A stretch of 64,000 nt of DNA from Pseudomonas entomophila (GTDB lineage: Bacteria; Pseudomonadota; Gammaproteobacteria; Pseudomonadales; Pseudomonadaceae), in contig NZ_JARGCS010000012.1 in NCBI RefSeq assembly GCF_029193575.1, positions 124,001-188,000 on the forward strand, in the 5' to 3' direction. The position numbers and the translations under genes were made by a program. Positions 8,928-18,605 of the stretch are shown piece after piece. The stretch's first letter is position 1. Each line of letters starts with the position of its first letter. The notes under the pieces were generated by a model. The model saw nothing but the letters and a program-made list of their open reading frames with translations, was not told the origin of the DNA and did no database searches.

Positions 8928-10817
8928 ATGACATCTGCAAACCCGTTCTGGCGCCGGGCCAAGTTGCCCTTGGCCGTCAGCCTCGCTTCCACGCTCGCAA
9001 GCCCCGCATTCGCTGTCAGCTTCAACATCGGGGAAATCGAAGGCCAGTTCGATTCATCGCTCTCCATCGGGGCCAGCTGGTCGACTGCCAATCCCAACAA
9101 GAACCTCATCGGGGTGAACAACGGCGGCAAGGGGCTTTCGCAGACCTCCGACGACGGCCACCTGAACTTCAAGAAGGGCGAGACCTTCTCCAAGATCTTC
9201 AAGGGCATCCACGACCTCGAACTCAAGTACGGTAACACCGGCGTATTCGTCCGTGGCAAGTACTGGTACGACTTCGAGCTCAAGGACGAACACCGCGAGT
9301 TCAAGGACATCAGCGACTCCAACCGCAAGGAAGGCGCCAAGTCGTCCGGCGCCGAGCTGCTCGACGCCTTCGTCTACCACAACTACTCGATCGCCGACCT
9401 CCCGGGCTCGGTGCGCCTGGGCAAGCAGGTGGTCAGCTGGGGTGAAAGCACCTTCATCGGCGGCGGCATCAACTCGATCAACCCGATCGACGTCGCCGCC
9501 TTCCGCCGCCCAGGCGCGGAGGTCAAGGAAGGCCTGATCCCGGTCAACATGTTCTACGTCTCGCAGAGCCTGACCGACAACCTGTCGGCCGAGGCCTTCT
9601 ACCAGCTGGAGTGGGACCAGACCGTCACCGATAACTGCGGCACCTTCTTCTCCCAGCCCGACATCATCTCCGACGGCTGCACCGACAACCTGCGCGTGCT
9701 CAATAGCAGCCGCACGGTGCCGGGTGCCGCGCAGCAGTTCCTTGCCACCCGTGGCGTGAACATCAACGAAGAGGGCGTGATGGTGCGCCGTGGCCCTGAC
9801 CGCGACGCGCGTGACAGCGGCCAGTTCGGCGTGGCGCTGCGCTACATGTTCGAGCCGCTGGACACCGAGTTCGGTGCCTACTTCATGAACTACCACAGCC
9901 GTGCGCCGATCTTCAGCGCCACCGGCGCCGCGCCGTCGGTTTATGCTGGCCTGGCGGGTCTGCCGGCGCAGCTGCGTTCGCTGGCGCCGCTGATCGTCGC
10001 GGGCAACTCGCAGTACTTCGTCGAGTACCCGGAGGACATCCGCCTGTACGGCCTGAGCTTCTCCACCACCTTGCCCACCGGCACCGCGTGGAGCGGTGAG
10101 ATCAGCTACCGCCCGAACGCGCCGGTGCAGTTGAACACCACCGACATCCTCTATGCGGGCGTGCGCCCGATCGGCGGTACCCTGGCCAACGCCTCGCTGC
10201 TCAACGGCGTACCGGGCCAGGACCTGCACGGCTACCGCCGCAAGGAAATCACTCAGTTCCAGACCACCCTGACGCACTTCTTCGACCAGGTGATGGGCGC
10301 CAGCCGCATGACCGTGGTCGGCGAGCTGGGCGTCACCCACGTCGGCGGCCTGGAGAACGCCCGCGAGACCCGCTATGGCCGCGACCCGGTATTCGGCCCA
10401 GGCCCGCTGCCAGCCACCGGCCCGGCGAACACCTGCTCGCAGATCCTCAACACCGGCACCATCGCCGGCGCTGGGGCCGGCGCCTCGACCGCCAACCTCA
10501 GCCGCAAGTGCGAGAACGACGGCTACACCACCAGCACTTCGTGGGGCTACCGCGCCCGTGTGATCTGGGACTACAACGACGTCTTCGCCGGGGTCAACCT
10601 CAAGCCCAACGTGGCCTGGTCCCACGACGTCTCGGGTTACTCGCCAGGCCCTGGCGGCAACTTCGAGGAAGGCCGCAAGGCGATCAGCCTGGGCGTGGAC
10701 GCCGAGTACCAGAACACCTACACGGCGAGCCTGTCGTACACCAACTTCTTCGATGGCAAGTACAGCACCGTGGATGACCGCGACTTCGTCGCCCTCAGCT
10801 TCGGCGTGAACTTCTAA
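8928..10817 (+). CDS. DUF1302 family exported protein, probable outer-membrane component
   Basis: The 629-residue protein starts with a charged N-terminus, a hydrophobic signal and an AFA-type cleavage site near residue 28. The mature sequence is rich in aromatic beta-strand-like segments and ends in aromatic SFGVNF, as outer-membrane barrels do. Its opening motif FNIGEIEGQFDSS and its partner gene identify the DUF1302 family. It is followed 24 bases later by a DUF1329 gene; the two families nearly always occur together. Work on P. putida fatty-acid and ester metabolism has implicated such a pair, perhaps in exporting or handling hydrophobic substrates. The biochemical role is unknown. Start chosen at 8928 after GGAG at 8915-8918. 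Confidence 0.85.
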   Translation: MTSANPFWRRAKLPLAVSLASTLASPAFAVSFNIGEIEGQFDSSLSIGASWSTANPNKNLIGVNNGGKGLSQTSDDGHLNFKKGETFSKIFKGIHDLELKYGNTGVFVRGKYWYDFELKDEHREFKDISDSNRKEGAKSSGAELLDAFVYHNYSIADLPGSVRLGKQVVSWGESTFIGGGINSINPIDVAAFRRPGAEVKEGLIPVNMFYVSQSLTDNLSAEAFYQLEWDQTVTDNCGTFFSQPDIISDGCTDNLRVLNSSRTVPGAAQQFLATRGVNINEEGVMVRRGPDRDARDSGQFGVALRYMFEPLDTEFGAYFMNYHSRAPIFSATGAAPSVYAGLAGLPAQLRSLAPLIVAGNSQYFVEYPEDIRLYGLSFSTTLPTGTAWSGEISYRPNAPVQLNTTDILYAGVRPIGGTLANASLLNGVPGQDLHGYRRKEITQFQTTLTHFFDQVMGASRMTVVGELGVTHVGGLENARETRYGRDPVFGPGPLPATGPANTCSQILNTGTIAGAGAGASTANLSRKCENDGYTTSTSWGYRARVIWDYNDVFAGVNLKPNVAWSHDVSGYSPGPGGNFEEGRKAISLGVDAEYQNTYTASLSYTNFFDGKYSTVDDRDFVALSFGVNF

Positions 10818-10841
10818 GAACACTGATCCAGGACGACAACG

Positions 10842-12206
10842 ATGAAGATGACCACAAGTCTGCTGAAAGCCGGTGTGCTGGGCATGTCCCTGCTGGCAAC
10901 CAGCGTCATGGCTGCGGTTTCCGCCGACGAGGCGGCCAAGCTGGGCTCCACCTTGACGCCGATGGGTGCGGAAAAGGCCGGCAACGCCGACGGTTCGATC
11001 GGCCCCTGGGAGCCGCTGGGCAAGACGGCGGGCAGCGCGGATGCCAAGGGCTTCCTGTCCGACCCGTATGGCAGCGAGAAGCCGCTGTTCACCATTACCG
11101 CGCAGAACGTCGACCAGTACGCCAGCAAGCTCTCGCCGGGCCAGGTGGCGATGTTCAAGCGCTACCCCGAGACCTTCAAGATCCCGGTGTACAAGACCCA
11201 CCGTGGCGCCACCGTGCCCGATGACGTGTACGCCGCGATCAAGAAGAATGCCACCCAGACCACCCTGGTCGAAGGCGGCAACGGCCTGAACAACTTCGAC
11301 ACGGCGGTGCCGTTCCCCATTCCGAAGAGCGGCCTCGAGGTGATCTGGAACCACATCACCCGCTACCGCGGCGGCAGCGTGACCCGCCTGGTAACCCAGG
11401 CCACGCCGCAGCCGAACGGTTCCTACAGCCTGGTTTACTTCAAGGACCAGTTCGTCTTCCGCGACCGGATGAAGGACTACGACCCGAGCAACCCAGGCAA
11501 CGTGCTGTTCTACTTCATGCAGGAAGTGACCGCGCCGGCGCGCCTGGCCGGTACCGTGCTGTTGGTGCACGAGACCCTCGACCAGGTCAAGGAGCCGCGC
11601 AAGGCGTGGATCTACAACGCCGGCCAGCGCCGTGTGCGCCAGGCGCCGCAGGTTTCCTACGACGGCCCGGGCACCGCCGCCGACGGCCTGCGCACCTCCG
11701 ACAACCTGGACATGTACAACGGCGCGCCGGACCGCTACGACTGGAAGCTCGAAGGCAAGAAGGAGATGTACATCGCCTCCAACGCCTACAAGCTGGACGA
11801 CCCGAAGCTCAAGTACGCCGACATCATCAAGGCCGGCCACATCAACCAGGACCTCACGCGCTACGAGCTGCGCCGCGTGTGGCATGTGGTGGCGACCCTG
11901 AAACCGGGCCAGCGCCATATCTACGCCAAGCGTGACTTCTATATCGACGAGGACACCTGGCAAGCCGCGGTGATCGACCAGTACGACGGCCGCAACCAGC
12001 TGTGGCGCGTGTCCGAGGCCCATGCCCAGCCGTACTACAACGTGCAGGTGCCGTGGTACACCCTCGAAGCCATCTACGACCTGAACTCGGGCCGTTACCT
12101 GGCGCTGGGCATGAAGAACGAAGAAAAGAGCGCGTACAACTTCGGCTTCACCGCCAGCAAGGCCGATTTCCAGCCTGCGGCCCTGCGCCAGTCGGGGGTG
12201 CGTTGA
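10842..12206 (+). CDS. DUF1329 family exported protein
   Basis: The 454-residue protein has a clear signal peptide with cleavage after SVMA near residue 24. The mature part contains SADEAAKLGSTLTPMGAEKA, the usual opening of the DUF1329 family, a LolA/LolB-like lipid-binding fold in predicted structures as far as I recall. It is probably periplasmic and works with the DUF1302 protein encoded just upstream in the same operon. In Pseudomonas such pairs also occur beside RND-type transporters; none is adjacent here. Function is unproven. An intrinsic terminator follows the stop codon. Confidence 0.85.
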   Translation: MKMTTSLLKAGVLGMSLLATSVMAAVSADEAAKLGSTLTPMGAEKAGNADGSIGPWEPLGKTAGSADAKGFLSDPYGSEKPLFTITAQNVDQYASKLSPGQVAMFKRYPETFKIPVYKTHRGATVPDDVYAAIKKNATQTTLVEGGNGLNNFDTAVPFPIPKSGLEVIWNHITRYRGGSVTRLVTQATPQPNGSYSLVYFKDQFVFRDRMKDYDPSNPGNVLFYFMQEVTAPARLAGTVLLVHETLDQVKEPRKAWIYNAGQRRVRQAPQVSYDGPGTAADGLRTSDNLDMYNGAPDRYDWKLEGKKEMYIASNAYKLDDPKLKYADIIKAGHINQDLTRYELRRVWHVVATLKPGQRHIYAKRDFYIDEDTWQAAVIDQYDGRNQLWRVSEAHAQPYYNVQVPWYTLEAIYDLNSGRYLALGMKNEEKSAYNFGFTASKADFQPAALRQSGVR

Positions 12207-12242
12207 CCTGACGACCCTCAGACACTCCGTTTGATCTCCCAG

Positions 12243-12270
12243 AACGCCCCGGCTTGCCGGGGCGTTTCTG
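12243..12270 (+). terminator. Intrinsic terminator after the DUF1302-DUF1329 operon
   Basis: A perfect 10-bp stem (AACGCCCCGG / CCGGGGCGTT) with a CTTG loop is followed by a T-rich tail, 37 bases after the DUF1329 stop codon. Confidence 0.85.
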
Positions 12271-12304
12271 TTGGTGCGCGGTGCTCTCATGAGCGACACG
12301 CTCC

Positions 12305-12331
12305 TTGTAGGAGCGGGCTTGCCCCGCGATA
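12305..12331 (+). repeat. REP element (P. putida type)
   Basis: The stretch reads TGTAGGAGCGGGCTTGCCCC and continues CGCGATA. This is the imperfect palindrome of the REP family scattered through P. putida-group genomes. It is a single copy lying between an operon terminator and the next gene, the usual location. Confidence 0.75.
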
Positions 12332-12494
12332 GGGCCTGAATAGACAACCCCAGGCCCCATCCATCAGCACTGTTTCTTTTTGTCGTAGTCTTTTTCAGCC
12401 AATCTACAGCCCATCATCTTCAAATACCCCCCATTACCGGCTAGTCTCGCAACCATCCGTACCGCCGTACCCTTCCACCCAGAACGAGCCGGCC

Positions 12495-15212
12495 ATGACA
12501 GATTTGTCCCGTACGCATGGAGTCGCCAGCCAGGCCCTTGGCCTGCTGGACGGGCGTTTCTTCCGGCCACCGCTGCCGGACGGCCACGTGCCGCGTGCGC
12601 GTTTGTGCCAGCGCCTGGAGGCGGGCCTCAACGGTCGTTTGTTGCTGGTTAACGCCCCTGCCGGTTTCGGCAAGAGCTCCCTGGCCATCGAGTTCTGCCA
12701 GCAGTTGCCGCACCACTGGCGCAGCCTCTGGCTCGGCCTGAGCCAGCGTGACGCCGACCCCGGTCGCTTCCTCGAACGCCTGCTCGAAGGCCTGCAACAG
12801 TTCTGCCCAGCCCTGGGCGGCCAGGCCATGGGCCTGTTGAAGATGCGCCAGCGTCACCAGCCGTTCGCCTTCGAGGAATGGCTCGACGGCCTGCTCGATG
12901 AACTCACGCTCTACCTGCACGTCGACACCCCACTGCTACTGGTACTCGATGACTACCACCTGGCCCAGGGCCCGGTGCTCGACCGCTGCCTGCAATTCTT
13001 CCTCAACCATCTGCCCACCGGGCTGGTGCTGCTGGTCACCAGCCGCCAGCGTCCGGATTGGCACCTGGCGCGCCTGCGTCTTTCGCGGCAACTGGCCGAG
13101 CTGAACGAGCAGGACCTGCGCCTGACCCCCGACGAAGCCCTTGCCGTGATCGGCCGCCAGCCCACCGGCTTGCGTGGCCAGGCACTGGACAACCTGATCC
13201 AGCGCAGCGATGGCTGGGTCGCCGGGCTGCGCTTCTGGCAGCTGGCGGCCAGCGAATCCGGCGACGAAAACGCCTTGCCCCAGGCCCTGCATGGCGGCGA
13301 AGGGCTGATTCGCGACTACCTGCTCGAGGAAGTCATCGAGATCCTTCCGGCCGACGTGCAGGCCTTCCTCTACGACACGGCCTGTCAGGAGCGCTTCTGC
13401 GCCGAGCTGTGCGACGCTCTGCGCGAGCGCCATGACGCCGCCGACATCCTGCGCTACCTGCAGGCCCACCAGGTGTTCCTGGTGCCACTGGACGAGCACG
13501 GCCACTGGTTCCGCTACCATCACCTGTTCTCCGACCTGTTGCGCAGCCGCCAGGCCAGCGCACCGTTGGCAGGCCTGCACTTGCGCGCCTGTCGCTGGTT
13601 CCAGGCGCAGGGGCTGCTCGACGAGGCGGTGGAGCAGGCCCTGCGCGCCGGCTCGCTGGATGTCGCCGCCGACCTGGTGCAGAGCCTGTCGGAGGAGCAA
13701 CTGCTGGCCGAGCAGAACGTCGGCATGCTGTTGCGCTGGAAGATGGACTTGCCCGACAGCCTGCTGATCAGCACGCCACGGCTGATCGTGCTGTACAGCT
13801 GGGCCCTGGGCCTGGCCTGCCAGCTCGACGCTGCCGAGGAACTGGCGGGTTACCTGAGCCGCTTCCTGCCGGCGCCGTCGGCCACTGCGCAGAAGTCCAT
13901 GCTGGCCCAGTGGCTGGCCCTGAGCGGGGTCATCGCCCGTGGCCGTGGCGACCGCGCGCGGACCCTGGCCTATTGCGAAGAGGCCCTGCAAAGCTTGCCG
14001 TGCAAGCGCTACGGGCAGCGCCTGGTGTGTTTGTCGACGCTGTCCAACCTGGCCATCGCCGACGCCGATTTCTGGCGTGCTCGGGGTTGGAACCGCGAGG
14101 CCCTGGAGCTGGCGCAGCGGGTCGGCAACCCGCTGTTCGAGGCCTTGGCCCACTACGACCGCGCGCGCGTGCTGCACGCCCGCGGCGAGGTGCTGCGCGC
14201 CCAGGACGAAGTGCGCCAGGGCCTGCAGCGCCTGCAGGGCTTGTCCGGGCAGCGGCTGTACGCCATCCGCGCGCGCCTGACCCTGTATGACGGCTACCTG
14301 CTGGCCTCGCGCCTGCACCCGGCCCAGGGCCGTGCCCGTCTGCGCGCTGGGCTCAGCGAGGCCCGTGCCTGCCGCGACATGAGCGTGCTCATCGGCCATT
14401 GCGCCATCGCCTCGCTCGACGGCCGCGAGGGCCGTTTCGCCGAGGCGTTCGCCGAACTGGCCGAGGCCGAGCGGTTGATGCACATCTGGGACGTGCCGCC
14501 GATCTTCTACCTGGCCATGATTACCTTGGTGAAGTGCGAACTGTGGCTGGCCCAGGGGCGCACCGACCTGGCCGAGTCCTGGCTGCTACGCCTGGGCCAG
14601 ACCTACGGCGGCGAGCAGCCGGCCGCCGCACCGGAATTCCACCCGCTGCTGCCCTTGCATATCGAACTGCAGCAAGCGTTGCTGGAGCGTACCCTGATGC
14701 GCCCTGGAGAGGCCGAAAGCCGTCTGCGCGCGTTGGTCGAACGCGGCCACGCCAGTGGCGGGCTGATGTTGGTCGTCAGCGCCCAGTGCCAGTTGGTCGA
14801 CTTGCTGCTTGCCGAAGGTCGCGAGCAGGAGGCCGTCCGTTGCCTGCCCAAGGCGCTGGAGGCGGCGCATGGCGGGGTGCTGCAACCTTTCCAGCGGCTG
14901 CTCGACGAACAGCCGGCGTGGCTGCGCGAGCAGTTGCTCGCAAGCCCGGCCGGCCCGGTGCAGGCCGAGCTGCTGGCGCGCCTGCCACAGACGCCGTTGC
15001 CCAGCCTGGTGGCCACCGAGGCCCTCAGCGGCCGTGAGCTGGCGGTACTGGAGTTGATCGCCCAAGGCTGTTCCAACCAGCAGATCAGCGAACGTCTGTT
15101 CATCTCGCTGCACACCGTCAAGACCCACGCCAGCCACATCAACAGCAAGCTCGGCGTCGAGCGGCGCACCCAAGCGGTAGCCCGCGCCAAATCGCTCGGG
15201 CTGCTGGCCTAG
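12495..15212 (+). CDS. MalT-like LuxR-family transcriptional regulator (STAND ATPase, LAL type)
   Basis: The 905-residue cytoplasmic regulator has a Walker A motif APAGFGKSS at residues 54-62 and a Walker-B-like VLDDYH, in a STAND ATPase module. A long helical repeat region (about 350-820) follows, and a C-terminal LuxR helix-turn-helix (about 838-900, with LSGRELAVLELIAQGCSNQQ) ends it. This is the MalT architecture: an inducer releases the repressed ATPase, which oligomerises and activates promoters. The position directly downstream of the DUF1302/DUF1329 operon suggests that these genes or the acyl-CoA synthetase are targets; that is inference. The inducer is unknown. Confidence 0.9.
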   Translation: MTDLSRTHGVASQALGLLDGRFFRPPLPDGHVPRARLCQRLEAGLNGRLLLVNAPAGFGKSSLAIEFCQQLPHHWRSLWLGLSQRDADPGRFLERLLEGLQQFCPALGGQAMGLLKMRQRHQPFAFEEWLDGLLDELTLYLHVDTPLLLVLDDYHLAQGPVLDRCLQFFLNHLPTGLVLLVTSRQRPDWHLARLRLSRQLAELNEQDLRLTPDEALAVIGRQPTGLRGQALDNLIQRSDGWVAGLRFWQLAASESGDENALPQALHGGEGLIRDYLLEEVIEILPADVQAFLYDTACQERFCAELCDALRERHDAADILRYLQAHQVFLVPLDEHGHWFRYHHLFSDLLRSRQASAPLAGLHLRACRWFQAQGLLDEAVEQALRAGSLDVAADLVQSLSEEQLLAEQNVGMLLRWKMDLPDSLLISTPRLIVLYSWALGLACQLDAAEELAGYLSRFLPAPSATAQKSMLAQWLALSGVIARGRGDRARTLAYCEEALQSLPCKRYGQRLVCLSTLSNLAIADADFWRARGWNREALELAQRVGNPLFEALAHYDRARVLHARGEVLRAQDEVRQGLQRLQGLSGQRLYAIRARLTLYDGYLLASRLHPAQGRARLRAGLSEARACRDMSVLIGHCAIASLDGREGRFAEAFAELAEAERLMHIWDVPPIFYLAMITLVKCELWLAQGRTDLAESWLLRLGQTYGGEQPAAAPEFHPLLPLHIELQQALLERTLMRPGEAESRLRALVERGHASGGLMLVVSAQCQLVDLLLAEGREQEAVRCLPKALEAAHGGVLQPFQRLLDEQPAWLREQLLASPAGPVQAELLARLPQTPLPSLVATEALSGRELAVLELIAQGCSNQQISERLFISLHTVKTHASHINSKLGVERRTQAVARAKSLGLLA

Positions 15213-15365
15213 GGGCGCGCCACTCGGTAAAGTGGTGGCTCATGGCCATTATTGCTTGCGCACCGGTCTTTCCAGCTCATCTTTCCCGACCTGCGGCCGA
15301 TAAACCGGTCGGCGGACCTGCCGCCGCGCGCCATTTACCCACTCTTCTTCCTACAGGTCGTGTTG

Positions 15366-16973
15366 ATGCTGCAGTACGGGCAAAAAAGCTTTCTGATCGT
15401 CGACGACTACACCGACTTCCGCACGTCGACCCGCTCCATGCTCCGCGAACTGGGCGTGCGTGACGTCGACACCGCCGACAGCGGCGAGCAGGCGCTGCGC
15501 ATGTGCGGGCAGAAGCGCTACGACTTCATCCTCCAGGACTTCCACCTGGGCGATGGCAAGAAGAACGGCCAGCAGGTGCTTGAAGACCTGCTGCTGGACA
15601 AGCTGATCAGCCATGAATGCGTGTTCATCATGGTGACCGCCGAGAGCAGCCAGTCGATCGTCCTCAGCGCCATCGAGCACGAGCCCGACGCCTACCTGAC
15701 CAAGCCGTTCAACCGCGTCGGCCTGGCCCAGCGCCTGGAAAAGCTGGTGCAGCGCAAGACCTTGCTCAAGCCGATCCTCCAGGCCCTGGACCGCGGTCGC
15801 CCAGCCGAAGTGCTGGCGGCCTGCGCCGAGCTGTGCAAGCAAGACCCACGCTTCGCCCCGCTGTGCCTGCGCTACCGCGCCGATGCCCTGCGCGAGCTGA
15901 ACCGCTTCGACGAGCTGGAGAAGTTTCTCGGCAACATCCTCGCCAGCCGCCCACAACCGTGGGCCTACGTCGCACTCGGCAGCCTGCTGCACAAGCGTGG
16001 CCAGTACAAACAGGCCCAGGGCGTGTACGAGCAGGCGCTCAAGGCCTTCCCGATCATGCCCGGGCTCTACGACGGTATGGCCGAGGTGCTGGTGGCCCAG
16101 GGCGAGACCAAGCGCGCCCAGCACATGCTCGAAGAGGCCGTGCGCCTGTCGCCGCTGGCGGTGCGCCGGCAGGCGGCGCTGGGCAAGCTGGCGCTGGACA
16201 ACGAAGATTTCGACAGCGCCTCGAAGGCCTACCGCCATGCGGTGAGCCAGGGCCAAAGCTCGCGCTACAAGAGTGCCGAGAGCAACCTGGGCCTGGCCCA
16301 GGCGCTGATGAACAAGAACGCCGGCAACGGCCTCGACGCCCGCACCCGGGTCGAGATCAACACCGTGCTCAGCGAGGTGGCCAAGGAAAACGTCGAGGAC
16401 CAGGGCCTGCAAGTGCGCGCCCGGCTGATGAAGGCGGCCAGCCTGCAACAGGCCGGCGACGCGGAAACCGCCGGCAAGCTCACCGAGCAGGCGATGCAGC
16501 GGCTGGAGAAGATGGAGCAGTTCTTCTCGGTCGAGGCCGCGCTGACCGTCGCCAAGCAACTCAAGACCCTGGGCCAGGACGCGGCCGGCACTTCGATCCT
16601 CAAGGGCTGCGTGGAAACCTACGGCGACGACCCCAAGGTCATGCAGAGCGTGGCCAAGGTCACCGACGACCCGAGTGTGCTCGGCGCCGTCACCGAGGCG
16701 GTGGACCTCAACCGCCAGGGCGTGCGCAGCTACCAGGGCGGCCAGCTCAACGAGGCGCTGGAGATGTTCCGGCGTGCCTTGGGGTTGCAGCCGAAGAACA
16801 TCAGCATCGCCTTGAACACCGCCCAGGCGCTGCTGCGCATCGGCGGCGAGAACCCACCGCCGGCGATCCTGCAGGAGTGCCGCAACTGCTTGAACAGCGT
16901 GGCCGGCATCCCCGCCAGCGACAACCGCTACGACCGCTATCGCAAGCTGCACATTCGGGTATTCGGCGCATGA
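15366..16973 (+). CDS. Response regulator with receiver domain and TPR region
   Basis: The 535-residue protein opens with a CheY-like receiver (about 1-125): acidic pocket VDDY at residues 12-15, phosphoacceptor Asp58 in ILQDFH, MVTAE and the conserved Lys in LTKPF. The rest is a long run of tetratricopeptide-like helices with no DNA-binding or enzyme domain. It is therefore likely a scaffold or protein-interaction output. The start at 15366 (MLQYGQKSFL) matches the usual start of a receiver domain; the frame is open 38 codons further but without receiver-like sequence. It overlaps the next gene by ATGA, so the two are translationally coupled. Confidence 0.88.
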   Translation: MLQYGQKSFLIVDDYTDFRTSTRSMLRELGVRDVDTADSGEQALRMCGQKRYDFILQDFHLGDGKKNGQQVLEDLLLDKLISHECVFIMVTAESSQSIVLSAIEHEPDAYLTKPFNRVGLAQRLEKLVQRKTLLKPILQALDRGRPAEVLAACAELCKQDPRFAPLCLRYRADALRELNRFDELEKFLGNILASRPQPWAYVALGSLLHKRGQYKQAQGVYEQALKAFPIMPGLYDGMAEVLVAQGETKRAQHMLEEAVRLSPLAVRRQAALGKLALDNEDFDSASKAYRHAVSQGQSSRYKSAESNLGLAQALMNKNAGNGLDARTRVEINTVLSEVAKENVEDQGLQVRARLMKAASLQQAGDAETAGKLTEQAMQRLEKMEQFFSVEAALTVAKQLKTLGQDAAGTSILKGCVETYGDDPKVMQSVAKVTDDPSVLGAVTEAVDLNRQGVRSYQGGQLNEALEMFRRALGLQPKNISIALNTAQALLRIGGENPPPAILQECRNCLNSVAGIPASDNRYDRYRKLHIRVFGA

Positions 16974-17662
16974 GCCAGGACGCACAGGGGCTGGATTTCT
17001 CCACGGTGATCGCCTCCACCGTGCACGACCTGAAGAATTCGCTGTCGGCGTTGATCCAGGCCCACGACCAGTGGCTGGCACGCTTGCCCGAGGAGATGCG
17101 CGGCGGCACCGAGCAGGGGGTGATGACACATGAGTTCCGTCACCTCAACGGCATGCTGGTGCAACTGCTGGGGTTGTACAAGCTGGGTATCAACCAACTG
17201 CCGATCTGCCCCGACTATCACGAGCTGGAAGATTTCGTCGAAGCCCAGCTGGCGCAGCAGCAAGAGGTCATCCGCCACCGCGACCTGCTCGCCACCTGGC
17301 GTATCGAGACGGAGAACCCGCTGGGCTTCTTCGACCGCGAGCTGGTCGCCTCGGTGGTGGCCAACGTGCTCACCAACGCCGTGCGCTATGCCGGCCATGC
17401 GCTGTTGATCAGCGTCGAGGAGCAGGGTGAGCAGTTGGTGATCAGCGTCAATGACGACGGCGCCGGTTATCCACAGCGCATGCTCGAGCGCCAGCAGGAC
17501 TACGTGCAGGGCATCGACCCGCAGACTGGCAGCACTGGCCTGGGCTTGTACTTCGCGGCACGCATCGCTGCGCTGCACGAGCGCAATGGCGTGCGCGGGC
17601 GGATCGAGATCGCCAATGGCGGGACGCTTGGGGGCGGGTTGTTCAGGTTGTACCTGCCGTAG
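16970..17662 (+). CDS. Minimal sensor histidine kinase
   Basis: This 230-residue kinase has no membrane segment and no separate input domain. The H-box HDLKNSL places the phosphorylated His at residue 19. An ATPase domain follows with N-box VVANVLTNAVRYA, G1 box DDGAGY and G2 box STGLGLYF. Its start overlaps the stop of the receiver-TPR gene by four bases (ATGA), so the pair forms a two-component system. The signal must reach the kinase through a partner protein, possibly the TPR arm of its regulator. Confidence 0.85.
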   Translation: MSQDAQGLDFSTVIASTVHDLKNSLSALIQAHDQWLARLPEEMRGGTEQGVMTHEFRHLNGMLVQLLGLYKLGINQLPICPDYHELEDFVEAQLAQQQEVIRHRDLLATWRIETENPLGFFDRELVASVVANVLTNAVRYAGHALLISVEEQGEQLVISVNDDGAGYPQRMLERQQDYVQGIDPQTGSTGLGLYFAARIAALHERNGVRGRIEIANGGTLGGGLFRLYLP

Positions 17663-17878
17663 CTTGAGCTTTACGGTGCCGCTTCGCGATGCGCCGCGCG
17701 CTCGATCTCATGAACAACGCGGTGTTCACGGCGAGCACCTGTGAGCCCGACCGCAACGGCCTGTTGGCCTAGGTTGTGATGCAGTTCGATACTGAATACC
17801 ATCAGCCCGTGCTGTCGAGGCCGTCGAGGTCTTTGTGAGTCAGCTGCGTTTTATCCGCACACAGCAAATCGAGCAAAC

Positions 17879-18520
17879 ATGAATCCGCCAACCTCCCTCA
17901 TTCGCGAAACCTTCCCCGTTGGCCCCCTGCAATGCAACTGCACCCTGATCGGCGACCCGCTGACGAAAAAGGCCATCGTCGTCGACCCGGGCGGTGACGA
18001 GCAGAAGATCCTGGCGCGTCTGCAGCACCATGGGCTGACCCTGGTGAGCATCATCCACACCCACGCCCATTTCGATCACTTCCTCGCCTCGGGCAGGCTC
18101 AAGGAACTGACCGGCGCGACCCTGCATCTGCACAAGGCCGACCAGCCGCTGTGGGACAACCTCGAGATGCAGTGCCAGATGTTCGGCGTACCCTACACCC
18201 CGGTGCCGTCGCCCGACCGCTGGCTGGGCGATGACGAAGCGCTGGCCTGCGGCTGCGGCGTGGCCCTGCACACTCCCGGGCACACCCCCGGCTCGATGAG
18301 CTTCTGGTTCGCCGACGCCAAGCTGCTGATCGCCGGCGACACCCTGTTCCGCCGCGGCGTGGGGCGCACCGATTTGTGGGGGGGCGATCAGCGGGCTATC
18401 GTTCGTTCCATCAAGGAGCGGCTGTATCGCCTGGATGAAGACGCGATCGTGGTCACCGGGCATGGCCCGGATACTCGCCTCGGCGAGGAGATGCGCGAGA
18501 ACCCCTTCGTGCGAGCCTGA
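17879..18520 (+). CDS. Metallo-beta-lactamase-fold hydrolase (glyoxalase II-like)
   Basis: The 213-residue cytoplasmic protein has the metal motif THAHFDH (H62, H64, D66, H67), a further His in HTPGHTPGS, the bridging Asp in IAGDTLF and a final His in VTGHGPDT. This full set of ligands suggests a binuclear metal site and activity. At about 210 residues it lacks the C-terminal substrate domain of true GloB. It belongs with the short YcbL/GloB2-like group, which hydrolyse glutathione thioesters or related compounds. The exact substrate is not determined. Confidence 0.88.
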   Translation: MNPPTSLIRETFPVGPLQCNCTLIGDPLTKKAIVVDPGGDEQKILARLQHHGLTLVSIIHTHAHFDHFLASGRLKELTGATLHLHKADQPLWDNLEMQCQMFGVPYTPVPSPDRWLGDDEALACGCGVALHTPGHTPGSMSFWFADAKLLIAGDTLFRRGVGRTDLWGGDQRAIVRSIKERLYRLDEDAIVVTGHGPDTRLGEEMRENPFVRA

Positions 18521-18605
18521 GGTTTCATGGAATTTTTCCGAGGCGCTGCAATCCAAGGCTGGCACAGATCCGCGTGCGATCTCGAATTTCAGTAGGAGCT
18601 TGTCC

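Noticed and set aside
9054..12347. Very long minus-strand open frame (about 1097 codons) opposite the DUF1302/DUF1329 genes
   Set aside because: It is an antisense shadow of two real GC-rich genes; composition is low-complexity His/Val/Gly and it has no family or ribosome-binding site.
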